DNA from: Chitinophaga sancti
GTDB taxonomy: Bacteria; Bacteroidota; Bacteroidia; Chitinophagales; Chitinophagaceae
Length of the DNA stretch: 64,000 nucleotides
Reading direction: 5' to 3'
Assembly (NCBI RefSeq): GCF_034424315.1
Contig: NZ_CP139972.1
Location: 2,604,001-2,668,000, forward strand
Every line of letters starts with the position of its first letter. Position 1 is the first letter of the stretch. The notes beneath the pieces are model-generated. The model had not been told where the DNA came from and did no database searches. It saw only the letters and a program-made list of their open reading frames with translations. Shown here piece after piece: positions 34,964 to 43,008 of the stretch. The position numbers and the translations under genes were made by a program.

Positions 34964-35688
34964 TGGAACTGATTGTATTAGGAAGCAACAGTGCTGGAAA
35001 TGGTTATCTGCTCCGTGCAAGTAATGGGGATACGCTTCTAATTGAATGCGGGGTGCCTATGAAACGGATAAAGGAAGCACTAAACTTTGACCTGAGCAGG
35101 GTCTCTTGCATTGTTTCTCATTGCCACGGCGATCACGCATCATCAATAAGTGATGTATTAAAATCTGGTATTTCTGTTTGGTCAAATGCGCATACCCTGG
35201 AAGAGAAGGGTGTTAGGATGCATTACCGAGCCAACATTCTTGTTGCGGGGATAACCTGTCACATTGAAGGCTTCAGGGTAAAGGCGTTCGACGTGAATCA
35301 CGATGTACCCTGCCATGGCTTCCTTATCTCTCATCCTGAGTGCGGACTTGTCCTTTTCTTGACTGATACCTACTACTGTGACTATACCTTCCCTGGTTTG
35401 AATAACATCATTATAGAATGCAATCACGACACAGAGATTATTGATACAAATGGTACTCCTGGTTTTCTCCGGGATCGTATTATCCAATCTCACATGAACC
35501 TTAAGACCTGCAAGGAGTTGCTGGCGGCCAATGATCTGAGTAAGGTAAACAACATAGTCCTCATTCACCTATCGGACAGCAACAGCAATCAGTTCCAGTT
35601 CCGGAAGGAGATTAGAGAGCTTACTGGTAAGACTGTTCATATTGCAGAAAGAGGAAAAGTTATTCCATTCAATGTAAACCCGATCTGA
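34963..35688 (+). CDS. MBL-fold metallo-hydrolase
   Basis: A 241-residue protein of the metallo-beta-lactamase fold. The metal-binding HxHxDH is SHCHGDHAS near residue 46; other ligand candidates include FDVNHDVPCH and FLTDTYY. It resembles YycJ-like/RNase-Z-type small hydrolases and lacks a beta-CASP region. It sits between the annealing protein and NinB-like genes with one-base overlaps on both sides, so it may supply the nuclease of a recombination set (inference). Confidence 0.8.
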   Translation: MELIVLGSNSAGNGYLLRASNGDTLLIECGVPMKRIKEALNFDLSRVSCIVSHCHGDHASSISDVLKSGISVWSNAHTLEEKGVRMHYRANILVAGITCHIEGFRVKAFDVNHDVPCHGFLISHPECGLVLFLTDTYYCDYTFPGLNNIIIECNHDTEIIDTNGTPGFLRDRIIQSHMNLKTCKELLAANDLSKVNNIVLIHLSDSNSNQFQFRKEIRELTGKTVHIAERGKVIPFNVNPI

Positions 35689-36098
35689 TGTCTGAACGTG
35701 TAGTACATATCGAAAATGGGAAGATTGCCAATCCTGCAGCGATTAGGAAGCAGTTTAATGAACTAAGAGACGGCATGTACCTGGTAAAGGTTTCTCCCCG
35801 GAAAGTGAGAAGCCTGTCTCAGAATGCCTATTACTGGGCGGTGGTGTGTGGGATGGTAAGGGATGGACTCAGAGACGCAGGATATGATGATGTGTTGACC
35901 GACGAAGACGCACATGAGGTCATGAAACACCTGTTTCTAAAGAAAGACATAGTGAATAAAAAGACTGATGAATCTATCCCATCCACGAGAAGTACTACTG
36001 AACTGACAACTTTTGAATTTTCTAACTACATCGAGCAGATTATTACATGGGCTGCTCAATACTTAAACATTGTAATACCGTACCCAAATGAATACTAA
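35688..36098 (+). CDS. NinB-like recombination protein
   Basis: A 136-residue protein with RSLSQNAYYWAVVCGMV and a downstream Thr-Ser-Thr turn, matching the lambda NinB (Orf) family, which helps load recombinases on SSB-coated DNA. The stop of the MBL gene overlaps its ATG. A second short frame follows at its stop codon (36088-36197). Confidence 0.7.
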   Translation: MSERVVHIENGKIANPAAIRKQFNELRDGMYLVKVSPRKVRSLSQNAYYWAVVCGMVRDGLRDAGYDDVLTDEDAHEVMKHLFLKKDIVNKKTDESIPSTRSTTELTTFEFSNYIEQIITWAAQYLNIVIPYPNEY

Positions 36099-36197
36099 AA
36101 TTTTAAATCCGATGATAAGCTTTTTAAGACCGTTCCCGGGAAGGTCCTTAAAAGGTCAAAGGGTAATCCAATTATCGGCAAGCAGAGACGAGCATAA
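36088..36197 (+). pseudogene. Short gene with an apparent -1 frameshift
   Basis: An ATG at 36088 overlaps the NinB-like stop. In its own frame it gives an unremarkable 41-residue frame ending at 36213. But the frame that starts right after the NinB stop reads NFKSDDKLFKTVPGK then VLKRSKGNPIIGKQRRA to a stop at 36197, which is far more protein-like and has no start codon. A one-base shift in the aaaattttaaa run would join the ATG to it. So either a sequence error, a decayed gene or a programmed shift. Confidence 0.4.
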
Positions 36198-36225
36198 TAT
36201 TTTTCTTTTATAAACAATTCAATCA

Positions 36226-36738
36226 ATGAGTAAGACAATCACTATCAAAAAAGCTGTGCTGACATCCGGGCACGGGTTATCCCTTGAAATGTCTGAGAGG
36301 CAAAAGGATGGCACCTACATCGACAGTAAAAGCGATTATTCCGCTCCAGTTCACAGTGATTTGAAGCTGGCTTTCCGTCGAATGAACGTTCACCTGGGCT
36401 TATCGTCTGAGCATCTGAAACAGGATGAGATTAACGATGTCGACAGACCAAACGATGATATAGTTGACAAGTATCCTGTTAACAGTATCACCTTCCTTCC
36501 AGACGAATCTGGCGTCAAGATCAGTGGTTCAGTTGAACTCACTACGGAAAAGAAAATGCCATTATCTCCTCCTGCTATTAAATGGAATGATGACGACGGC
36601 TACGGATATGCCTCTGAGCTTGGTGAGATCACTACCCTGGTCATGTCAGAAATTGAGGCATACCTGGCTGGAAAGCATGCCCCTGATGCTCAACAGGAAT
36701 TGCCATTTGATAATGGTAGCGAAGAGGATGCAGCATAA
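36226..36738 (+). CDS. Hypothetical early protein, 170 aa
   Basis: Not recognised. Alternating strands and a mixed charge suggest a folded domain. Near the C-terminus it has AQQELPFDNGSEEDAA, which resembles clamp-binding or SSB-tail-like peptides. It sits between the recombination genes and the SNF2 helicase, so a replication or recombination role is plausible. Confidence 0.5.
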   Translation: MSKTITIKKAVLTSGHGLSLEMSERQKDGTYIDSKSDYSAPVHSDLKLAFRRMNVHLGLSSEHLKQDEINDVDRPNDDIVDKYPVNSITFLPDESGVKISGSVELTTEKKMPLSPPAIKWNDDDGYGYASELGEITTLVMSEIEAYLAGKHAPDAQQELPFDNGSEEDAA

Positions 36739-36772
36739 TTAGGGCCTTCGGGCCCAACATCATCTTAATAAA

Positions 36773-38431
36773 ATGGAACAGTCACCGACACATATAATCG
36801 CAGAAAAGAAGGAATGGTTTGAAGTCAAATTCCCTTATCGCAGGATCATGGTTGATCTTATAAAGCATCACTTTCCTACAAGGAGATTCGACCCGGTAAG
36901 CAAAACCTTCAGAATAAATAAGGCACATAGAAATGAGCTGGTTGCTTTTGCTCAAAAGCATAAGTTTCATTTTGTTGATACTGACACTCAGCTTCAGAAC
37001 TGGAAAGATTTCCCTGCCTTACCTCAGCTGCAGTTAAACGAACTGGATTATATCAAGCGTAAGTTGTTCCCCTTCCAGGGAGAAGGTGTTGCTTTTCAGC
37101 TGGACAGGAAAGGAGCAATGTGTGGTGACGACATGGGCCTTGGTAAGACAACCCAGTCAATTGCTACTGTATCCATTGCAAACGCATTCCCCAGCCTGGT
37201 GATCTGCCCATCTTCATTGAAGTTGAACTGGCAGGAAGAGTGGCAGATAGTTGCTGGTAAAAGATCTGTTATTATGGATGATTCTATAAGGAGGACCTGG
37301 GGGAATATTTGGAGCCAGATGAATATCGGTGTATTCATCTGTAATTACGAGGGTCTGAGAAAGTACTTCATTGATTCTGTTGTTACTGACAAGAATGGAA
37401 ACATTGTAAAGATCGTAGTCAATGAAAGGGCGAAGATGTTCAAATCCATCATCATTGACGAAGCTCATCGCATCAAGGACCATTCTACCCAACAAAGCAA
37501 GTATGCCGAAGCTATCGCCCAGCATCCGGAATACAAACTCCTGCTTTCTGGAACCTTTGTTGTAAACGATCCGAAGGATCTGCTGGTACCGCTTAGGATT
37601 ACCGGCGCCTTGAAATCAGAATTCGGCGGGCAGAAGAACTTCCTGGATACATTCTATCCTGGTGGACGCGCTCAGAACCTTCCTGAACTGGCTTACCGGC
37701 TGCGTAAATCATGCTTTTACATGCGGATGAAGAAGGATGTACTGAAGGATTTGCCAGACAAAACAAGGCAAGTAATACACTGTGAGCTATCTAATCGAAA
37801 GGAATATGAAAAGGCGGAGCGCAACTTCATGCAATTCCTGGAAGAATCCGGCAAGACATCTGAACAGATTACTAATGCCATGAGGGCAGAAGCACTGGTT
37901 CAAATTGGTGTTTTGAAAAAGCTATCTGGTAAGGGTAAGATTGATGCGCTACTGGAATATGCACAAGAAATCATTTCTGCCGGAAAAAAGGTAATCATCT
38001 TTTGCTGGCACATCGAGATGGTCGCATTGGTGGCAGAGTCTATTAAAGGTGCCGTGAGACTTACTGGTGAAGAATCCATAGAAGCCAGGCAGGAAAATAA
38101 GAACCGTTTTCAAAAGGATCCGCAGGTACCTGCAATCGTTCTCAACTTCCAGGCAGGGGCAGTAGGTCACACACTTACAGCAGCATCTACAGTTCTATTC
38201 CTTGAATTCGGCTGGAACCCGATGCATCATGATCAGGCGGAGGACCGGGCCTACCGTATTGGCGTGAAGGATAATGTCCATTGCGTATACTTCGCCGGAT
38301 CAAATACAATCGATAATCATATCTATGGAATCATTGAAAAGAAGAGAGAAATAGTACAGGCTATAAGCGCAGGAGGAGACGATATTCAAACGAGTGTGCT
38401 GGATGATTTGATCAACATTTATAAAAAGTAA
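36773..38431 (+). CDS. SNF2/SF2 DNA-dependent ATPase
   Basis: A 552-residue helicase-like protein. The N-terminal ~90 residues are a HARP-like or DNA-binding segment. Motif I is MGLGKT at 121-126, motif II DEAH at 229-232, motif III LLSGT, and motif VI HHDQAEDRAYRIG. All SF2 motifs are intact, unlike the 43009 protein. It is typical of phage replication blocks and probably remodels or translocates on DNA. Confidence 0.9.
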   Translation: MEQSPTHIIAEKKEWFEVKFPYRRIMVDLIKHHFPTRRFDPVSKTFRINKAHRNELVAFAQKHKFHFVDTDTQLQNWKDFPALPQLQLNELDYIKRKLFPFQGEGVAFQLDRKGAMCGDDMGLGKTTQSIATVSIANAFPSLVICPSSLKLNWQEEWQIVAGKRSVIMDDSIRRTWGNIWSQMNIGVFICNYEGLRKYFIDSVVTDKNGNIVKIVVNERAKMFKSIIIDEAHRIKDHSTQQSKYAEAIAQHPEYKLLLSGTFVVNDPKDLLVPLRITGALKSEFGGQKNFLDTFYPGGRAQNLPELAYRLRKSCFYMRMKKDVLKDLPDKTRQVIHCELSNRKEYEKAERNFMQFLEESGKTSEQITNAMRAEALVQIGVLKKLSGKGKIDALLEYAQEIISAGKKVIIFCWHIEMVALVAESIKGAVRLTGEESIEARQENKNRFQKDPQVPAIVLNFQAGAVGHTLTAASTVLFLEFGWNPMHHDQAEDRAYRIGVKDNVHCVYFAGSNTIDNHIYGIIEKKREIVQAISAGGDDIQTSVLDDLINIYKK

Positions 38432-38435
38432 ACCT

Positions 38436-38651
38436 ATGGCAGACAACACTAATGAAAAGCTGGATGCGCTTCAGAAGAAGTTTGATCGACTCTTTGAGCT
38501 TGCCAGAAGGACAAGAGGTCTTCAAAGGGAGTATTTCAAGTACAGAGCCTCCTCGGATCTGGAGAAAGCGAAGCAGTGGGAGAAATCCCTGGATGCATTC
38601 ATTAATGAAGAACAAAAGAGCCGTGAATCAAAACAAAAGGAATTATTCTAA
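38436..38651 (+). CDS. Coiled-coil hypothetical protein, 71 aa
   Basis: Almost one long charged helix (EKLDALQKKFDRLFELARRTR, in part), ending KELF. It starts 4 bp after the helicase stop and ends where the DUF4373 gene begins, so it is a coupled operon member. Unknown role. Confidence 0.6.
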   Translation: MADNTNEKLDALQKKFDRLFELARRTRGLQREYFKYRASSDLEKAKQWEKSLDAFINEEQKSRESKQKELF

Positions 38652-39536
38652 ATGGCAAGGCCGGCAAAAATAGGACTGGATTATTTCCCAATTGATATCG
38701 ACCTGGATCAGGATGACAAGCTCGGTATGATCATAGGTGAATATGGATCAAAGGGTGAATTATTATGGATAAAGCTATTAGGGTGGATTTATAAGAATGA
38801 AGGATACTTTGCTGAGTGGAATGAAGAAGTACAACTGAAGTTCTTGAGACGTTACAATTACTGTGGTTTCTCCTTGAGTTTCGTTAATGAGGTTGTACCG
38901 AGGTTTATTAAATGGGGGTTGTTAAATCAAACCGTGTTTAATACGTTTCACATTCTCACTTCAGAACGTATACAAAAGACCTGGCTGGATGCGACACGCA
39001 AGCGTAAGGATAGGGTACTAAACGAAAATATCTGGCTTTTAGAGATTAATGACGGCAATCCGGCGGAAGAAACTCAAAATAAGGCGGAATGTATCAACAA
39101 ATTAAAGGAAATAAAAGAAAAGGAAATAAAAGAAGAATTGATTGTGCCGGAAGAGGCTGCGCCTCATCCTTCCCCCACCGAAAATTCTTCTCCTCCAAAA
39201 GATAAACTACAGGAAAAGCAGGGTAAGCTGGTGGAACGTCAGCAGAAGTTCTATCAGGAACTGACTGTATACCTGGAGCAGTATAAACCGGAAATGCTGC
39301 GCGCTTTTTACAACCACTGGTCGGAGCCGAATAGGTCTAAAACTAAGATGAAATGTGAATTGGAGGAGACCTGGGATCTGAAGCTAAGACTGATCAAGTG
39401 GGAAAAGAATGATGCAAAATTTAATAAAGGCAAAAACAATAGCAGTGATGGACAACAGGGATCTCAATCTTCGGAAGAGTACCAAAGGAAGCGGAAAGAG
39501 CTGGAAGAACGTACCAGACGTATATCGTCCGAATGA
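38652..39536 (+). CDS. DUF4373 (Lin1244/Lin1753) replication-initiation-like protein
   Basis: A 294-residue protein whose first ~110 residues match the DUF4373 start (ARPAKIGLDYFPIDID, then GELLWIKLLGWIYKNEGY), a winged-helix-like domain at the N-terminus of phage replication proteins. The rest is charged and helical, with a probable disordered linker (SPTENSSPPKDK). It lies directly before dnaB, the usual position of the initiator or loader. Confidence 0.8.
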   Translation: MARPAKIGLDYFPIDIDLDQDDKLGMIIGEYGSKGELLWIKLLGWIYKNEGYFAEWNEEVQLKFLRRYNYCGFSLSFVNEVVPRFIKWGLLNQTVFNTFHILTSERIQKTWLDATRKRKDRVLNENIWLLEINDGNPAEETQNKAECINKLKEIKEKEIKEELIVPEEAAPHPSPTENSSPPKDKLQEKQGKLVERQQKFYQELTVYLEQYKPEMLRAFYNHWSEPNRSKTKMKCELEETWDLKLRLIKWEKNDAKFNKGKNNSSDGQQGSQSSEEYQRKRKELEERTRRISSE

Positions 39537-39540
39537 CTTC

Positions 39541-40971
39541 ATGAGCGGCTACCTCCCTCCACAGGAAATTGAGATGGAAAGGGCAGTGCTGGGTGCGATC
39601 ATGTTGGAAAAAGGGGCCTTTGATATTGTGGCTGAAATCGTAAAGACTGATGTTTTCTACAACGACGCTCACCAGAAGATATACATGGCAATGAGCCGGC
39701 TGGCAGAGAAGCTATCACCGATCGATATCCTGACTGTTGTTGGCGAGCTGAAATCCATGGGTGAGCTCGAAAATATAGGTAATGCATACTATGTCACCAC
39801 TCTTACAAACAATGTCGTATCCTCTGCGAATGTAGAAGCGCATGCGAGGATCATCCTGCAAAAGTACATGAGCAGGGAGTTGATCAGAATCGCTGCCGTA
39901 GCTATGACTGAATCATACAAGCAGGAGCAGGATGTATTTGATCTGATGGACACGGTGGGTACCGAGTTTTTCAACCTCTCAGCCGGGCATCTAAAAAGAG
40001 ATTTCAAACCGATATCAGCTGCTTACTCAAAAGAGATAGATGAGCTACAGGTGCGCACGACGCAGAAACTGGATGTTACCGGGGTGCATACCGGATTCAG
40101 ATCACTGGATGTGCTTACCGCTGGCTGGCAGAACACAGATTTTATAATCATCGCCGCCAGGCCATCAGTGGGTAAGACAGCCTTTGCATTGAATCTTGCT
40201 CGGAATGCCGCTTATCATCCTGTAAAACCAGTGAAAGCCGGCGTGTTCAGTCTAGAAATGTCTACCGGTCAGGTTACACAAAGGCTTATGTCCGCAGCCT
40301 GTGAGGTGCCGCTTGATGCCATCCGTCGAGGGAAGTTTGAATCATGGCAGCTTGAAACTCTACGTAACCAGTGGAATGAAAAGCTGCTCAATCAGAACAT
40401 CTTCATTGACGATACTCCAGGTTTGTCAATCCTGGAACTGCGATCAAAAGCGCGAAAGATGGTAAACAAGCACGGTGTTGGGTTTATCATCATTGACTAC
40501 CTGCAGTTGATGACAGCCGGAGCAGATGGAAAGAACGGTAATCGTGAACAGGAAATAAGCAAGATTTCCAGGCAAATTAAAGCACTGGCAAAAGAGATAG
40601 GAATTCCCATCATAGCCCTTTCCCAGCTTTCACGGGATGTTGAAAAGAGATCTGGAAGCGTACCCATGCTATCTGATCTTCGGGAATCTGGTGCGATCGA
40701 GCAAGACGCTGATATGGTGATGTTCCTGTACCGAGATGATTATCAGAAGAACGAGAAGGAGGTAGATGATACAGTAAAAGGGAATACCTACCTGAAAATT
40801 GCAAAGCACAGGAATGGTAGGCTGGAAACGCTGGCGCTTAAGGCACGACTGGATGTACAGATATTCGAAGAGCCTTTCTTCATGGAAAAAGCCGACGAGA
40901 ACTACGCAGGAAAACTGATACCTATCACCCAGGCCAATGCAAAATTTGATCAATCTAACCTGCCGTTCTGA
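39541..40971 (+). CDS. dnaB: Replicative DNA helicase
   Basis: A 476-residue DnaB-type hexameric helicase. The start was set at the ATG at 39541 (MSGYLPPQEIEMERAVLG), after the previous stop; the open frame begins earlier only inside the preceding gene. It has an N-terminal domain (1-110), then a RecA-like domain with Walker A ARPSVGKTAF near 205, DYLQLMT as Walker B and the conserved RxxxRR-type LRESGAIEQDADMVMFLYR segment. It ends with QSNLPF, which looks like a protein-binding tail. Confidence 0.95.
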   Translation: MSGYLPPQEIEMERAVLGAIMLEKGAFDIVAEIVKTDVFYNDAHQKIYMAMSRLAEKLSPIDILTVVGELKSMGELENIGNAYYVTTLTNNVVSSANVEAHARIILQKYMSRELIRIAAVAMTESYKQEQDVFDLMDTVGTEFFNLSAGHLKRDFKPISAAYSKEIDELQVRTTQKLDVTGVHTGFRSLDVLTAGWQNTDFIIIAARPSVGKTAFALNLARNAAYHPVKPVKAGVFSLEMSTGQVTQRLMSAACEVPLDAIRRGKFESWQLETLRNQWNEKLLNQNIFIDDTPGLSILELRSKARKMVNKHGVGFIIIDYLQLMTAGADGKNGNREQEISKISRQIKALAKEIGIPIIALSQLSRDVEKRSGSVPMLSDLRESGAIEQDADMVMFLYRDDYQKNEKEVDDTVKGNTYLKIAKHRNGRLETLALKARLDVQIFEEPFFMEKADENYAGKLIPITQANAKFDQSNLPF

Positions 40972-41402
40972 TGAGAAAGACAGGTATACCGCTGGAGCAG
41001 CTTAAGAAAAGCGCCTGCGCAAAGATCAACGAGGATGTGATCCGGGAGCTGGAGCAGCCAGTTAAGAAAAAGGGCGCAAAAATTCCTCGTCAGGATTGCA
41101 AGCAAGTTGTTTGGATGTGGGGAAATCTGGTAGCCTGGTCTCTGGAAACTGGAAACTATGTAGTAAAGGAACATCGGTTTCACCCCGAAAGAATGTGGCG
41201 TTTCGACTTCGCACTACCAGATAAAATGATTGGTATCGAGTATGAGGGGTTGATGAGCGAAAAGTCAGGCCATACCACTGTTGATGGCTTTACAAAGGAC
41301 ACGGAAAAATACAATGCTGCACAGCAGCTGGGGTGGAAGGTGATACGATTCACATGGAAGAATTACAAAAAATTTATTAGCGAACTGGAAAAACAATTAT
41401 GA
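40971..41402 (+). CDS. Nuclease-like protein (VSR/DUF559-type fold)
   Basis: A 143-residue protein. The second half has the restriction-endonuclease pattern: WRFDFALPDKMIGIEYEG (Asp...Glu-x-Glu-like), then HTTVDGFTKDTEKYNAAQQLGWKVIRFTW. Such proteins are common next to phage dnaB genes as DUF559- or MutH/VSR-like nucleases. It overlaps the dnaB stop and the methyltransferase start by single codons. Confidence 0.7.
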   Translation: MRKTGIPLEQLKKSACAKINEDVIRELEQPVKKKGAKIPRQDCKQVVWMWGNLVAWSLETGNYVVKEHRFHPERMWRFDFALPDKMIGIEYEGLMSEKSGHTTVDGFTKDTEKYNAAQQLGWKVIRFTWKNYKKFISELEKQL

Positions 41403-42997
41403 GAAAGATATATTTCATAGATCTCTTTTGCGGAGCAGGTGGTGTTACTTCAGGCATTCACAGAGCCAGGTATAAAGACCAGGAGTTTGCTAAAGTGATT
41501 GCATGTGTCAATCACGATCCGCTGGCAATAGCTTCTCATGAGGCTAATCATCCAGACTGTATACACTACGTTGAAAAGATACAGGTACTTGATCTCGCAG
41601 AGTTGAAGGTTATAATAAAGAAGCTACGCCGGCAGGATCCTGATTGTTTGATATTCATTTGGGCCTCCATTGAGTGTACCAATTTTTCAAAGGCTAAAGG
41701 AGGACTTCCGCGGGATGCTGACAGTCGTACACTTGCGGAGCATCTGTTCCGGTATGAAGAAGAGTTGTATCTGGATGGATGGTTTATTGAAAACGTAGAA
41801 GAGTTTATGGCTTGGGGCCCCCTGGATAAAAATGGCAAGCCAATATCACGGCGTAATGGTGAGGACTATCTGAGATGGGTAAATAATATGCAGTCTTACG
41901 GTTACAACTTTGACTACAGGATACTCAATGCCGCGGACTTTGGTGCTCATACTTCCAGAAAAAGATATTTCGCTCAATTCATGCGACCTGGGTTGCCTAT
42001 TAACTGGCCGGAAGCCACCCATAGCAAAAAGCAAGTTTCAAATGGCATGTTTGGACACCTAGCTAAATGGAAAGCAGTAAAGGACGTACTGGATCTCTCG
42101 GATGAAGGGAAGAGTATTTTTTCACGGCAGAAGGCACTTTCTGAAAAGACGCTGGAAAGGATTTATGCTGGTCTGGTTAAGTATGTTGCTAATGGTGAGG
42201 AGATGTTCATTGCCAAACATTTTTCCGGCAGGCCAAAGGGGAAGGTCATTCCTGTTACTGGTCCTGCGGGAACTGTAACCACGTTTAATTGTCAATCCTT
42301 AGTAAATGTGAGCTTTATAGCAAAGTACTACAGCAGCGGCGGCCAGTTGAACAGCATTGAAGAACCTGCATCAACTTTGCCAACAAAGGATAGGCTATCA
42401 ATGGTGCAGGCGGTATGGCTTGATAAAAATTACTCAGGAAAACATAACCACCAGTCTATTAATCAGCCGGCCGGCACAATTGTCACTAACGATAAATACG
42501 CCCTTGTTTCTGCTCAACGTGCTTTTCTCATGGGTACAAACTTTAGTAACATGCCTACCAGCCTGGATGCACCAGCACCGACAATTACCGCAAATAGAAA
42601 GTGGTCCTACCTGGTAAACCCGTCATGGGGAGGATATGCTACCTCTACGGAACAGCCGTCACCTGTGATCGTAGCAAGAAGCGATAAAGCACCGATATAC
42701 CTGGTGCAGGCAGAAAACGGCCAGCTGGGGATTGAAATCTTTGAAACTGATTCTCCGTGCCTTATTAAAATCAAGGAGTTCATGGCGAGCCACGGTATTG
42801 TTGATATCAAAATGCGCATGCTGAAAATACCAGAGTTACTTAGAATTCAGGGGTTTGGTGATAATTATCATCTCAAAGGAACACAGGCGGATCAAAAAAA
42901 GTTCATTGGTAATGCTGTGGAGGTGAACCAAGCAAAGGTGATTATTGAGGCAAGCTACGCCGGTATTGTGGAATTGTCAGAACGTAAAACAGCCTAA
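41399..42997 (+). CDS. DNA cytosine-5 methyltransferase with repeated target domain
   Basis: A 532-residue C5-methyltransferase. Motif I is DLFCGAGGVTSGI at ~8-20, motif IV holds the catalytic Cys as IECTNFS (C93; normally PC), ENV is at 131-133, and FGAHTSRKRYF stands for motif VIII. The region ~285-460 repeats a ~30-50 residue unit with PAxTxxTxxxxxLV five times, unlike a usual target domain. The last ~70 residues resemble motifs IX-X (LRIQGFGDNY, IGNAVEVNQA). It would protect phage DNA from restriction. Confidence 0.85.
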   Translation: MRKIYFIDLFCGAGGVTSGIHRARYKDQEFAKVIACVNHDPLAIASHEANHPDCIHYVEKIQVLDLAELKVIIKKLRRQDPDCLIFIWASIECTNFSKAKGGLPRDADSRTLAEHLFRYEEELYLDGWFIENVEEFMAWGPLDKNGKPISRRNGEDYLRWVNNMQSYGYNFDYRILNAADFGAHTSRKRYFAQFMRPGLPINWPEATHSKKQVSNGMFGHLAKWKAVKDVLDLSDEGKSIFSRQKALSEKTLERIYAGLVKYVANGEEMFIAKHFSGRPKGKVIPVTGPAGTVTTFNCQSLVNVSFIAKYYSSGGQLNSIEEPASTLPTKDRLSMVQAVWLDKNYSGKHNHQSINQPAGTIVTNDKYALVSAQRAFLMGTNFSNMPTSLDAPAPTITANRKWSYLVNPSWGGYATSTEQPSPVIVARSDKAPIYLVQAENGQLGIEIFETDSPCLIKIKEFMASHGIVDIKMRMLKIPELLRIQGFGDNYHLKGTQADQKKFIGNAVEVNQAKVIIEASYAGIVELSERKTA

Positions 42998-43008
42998 AAG
43001 GATTGAAC

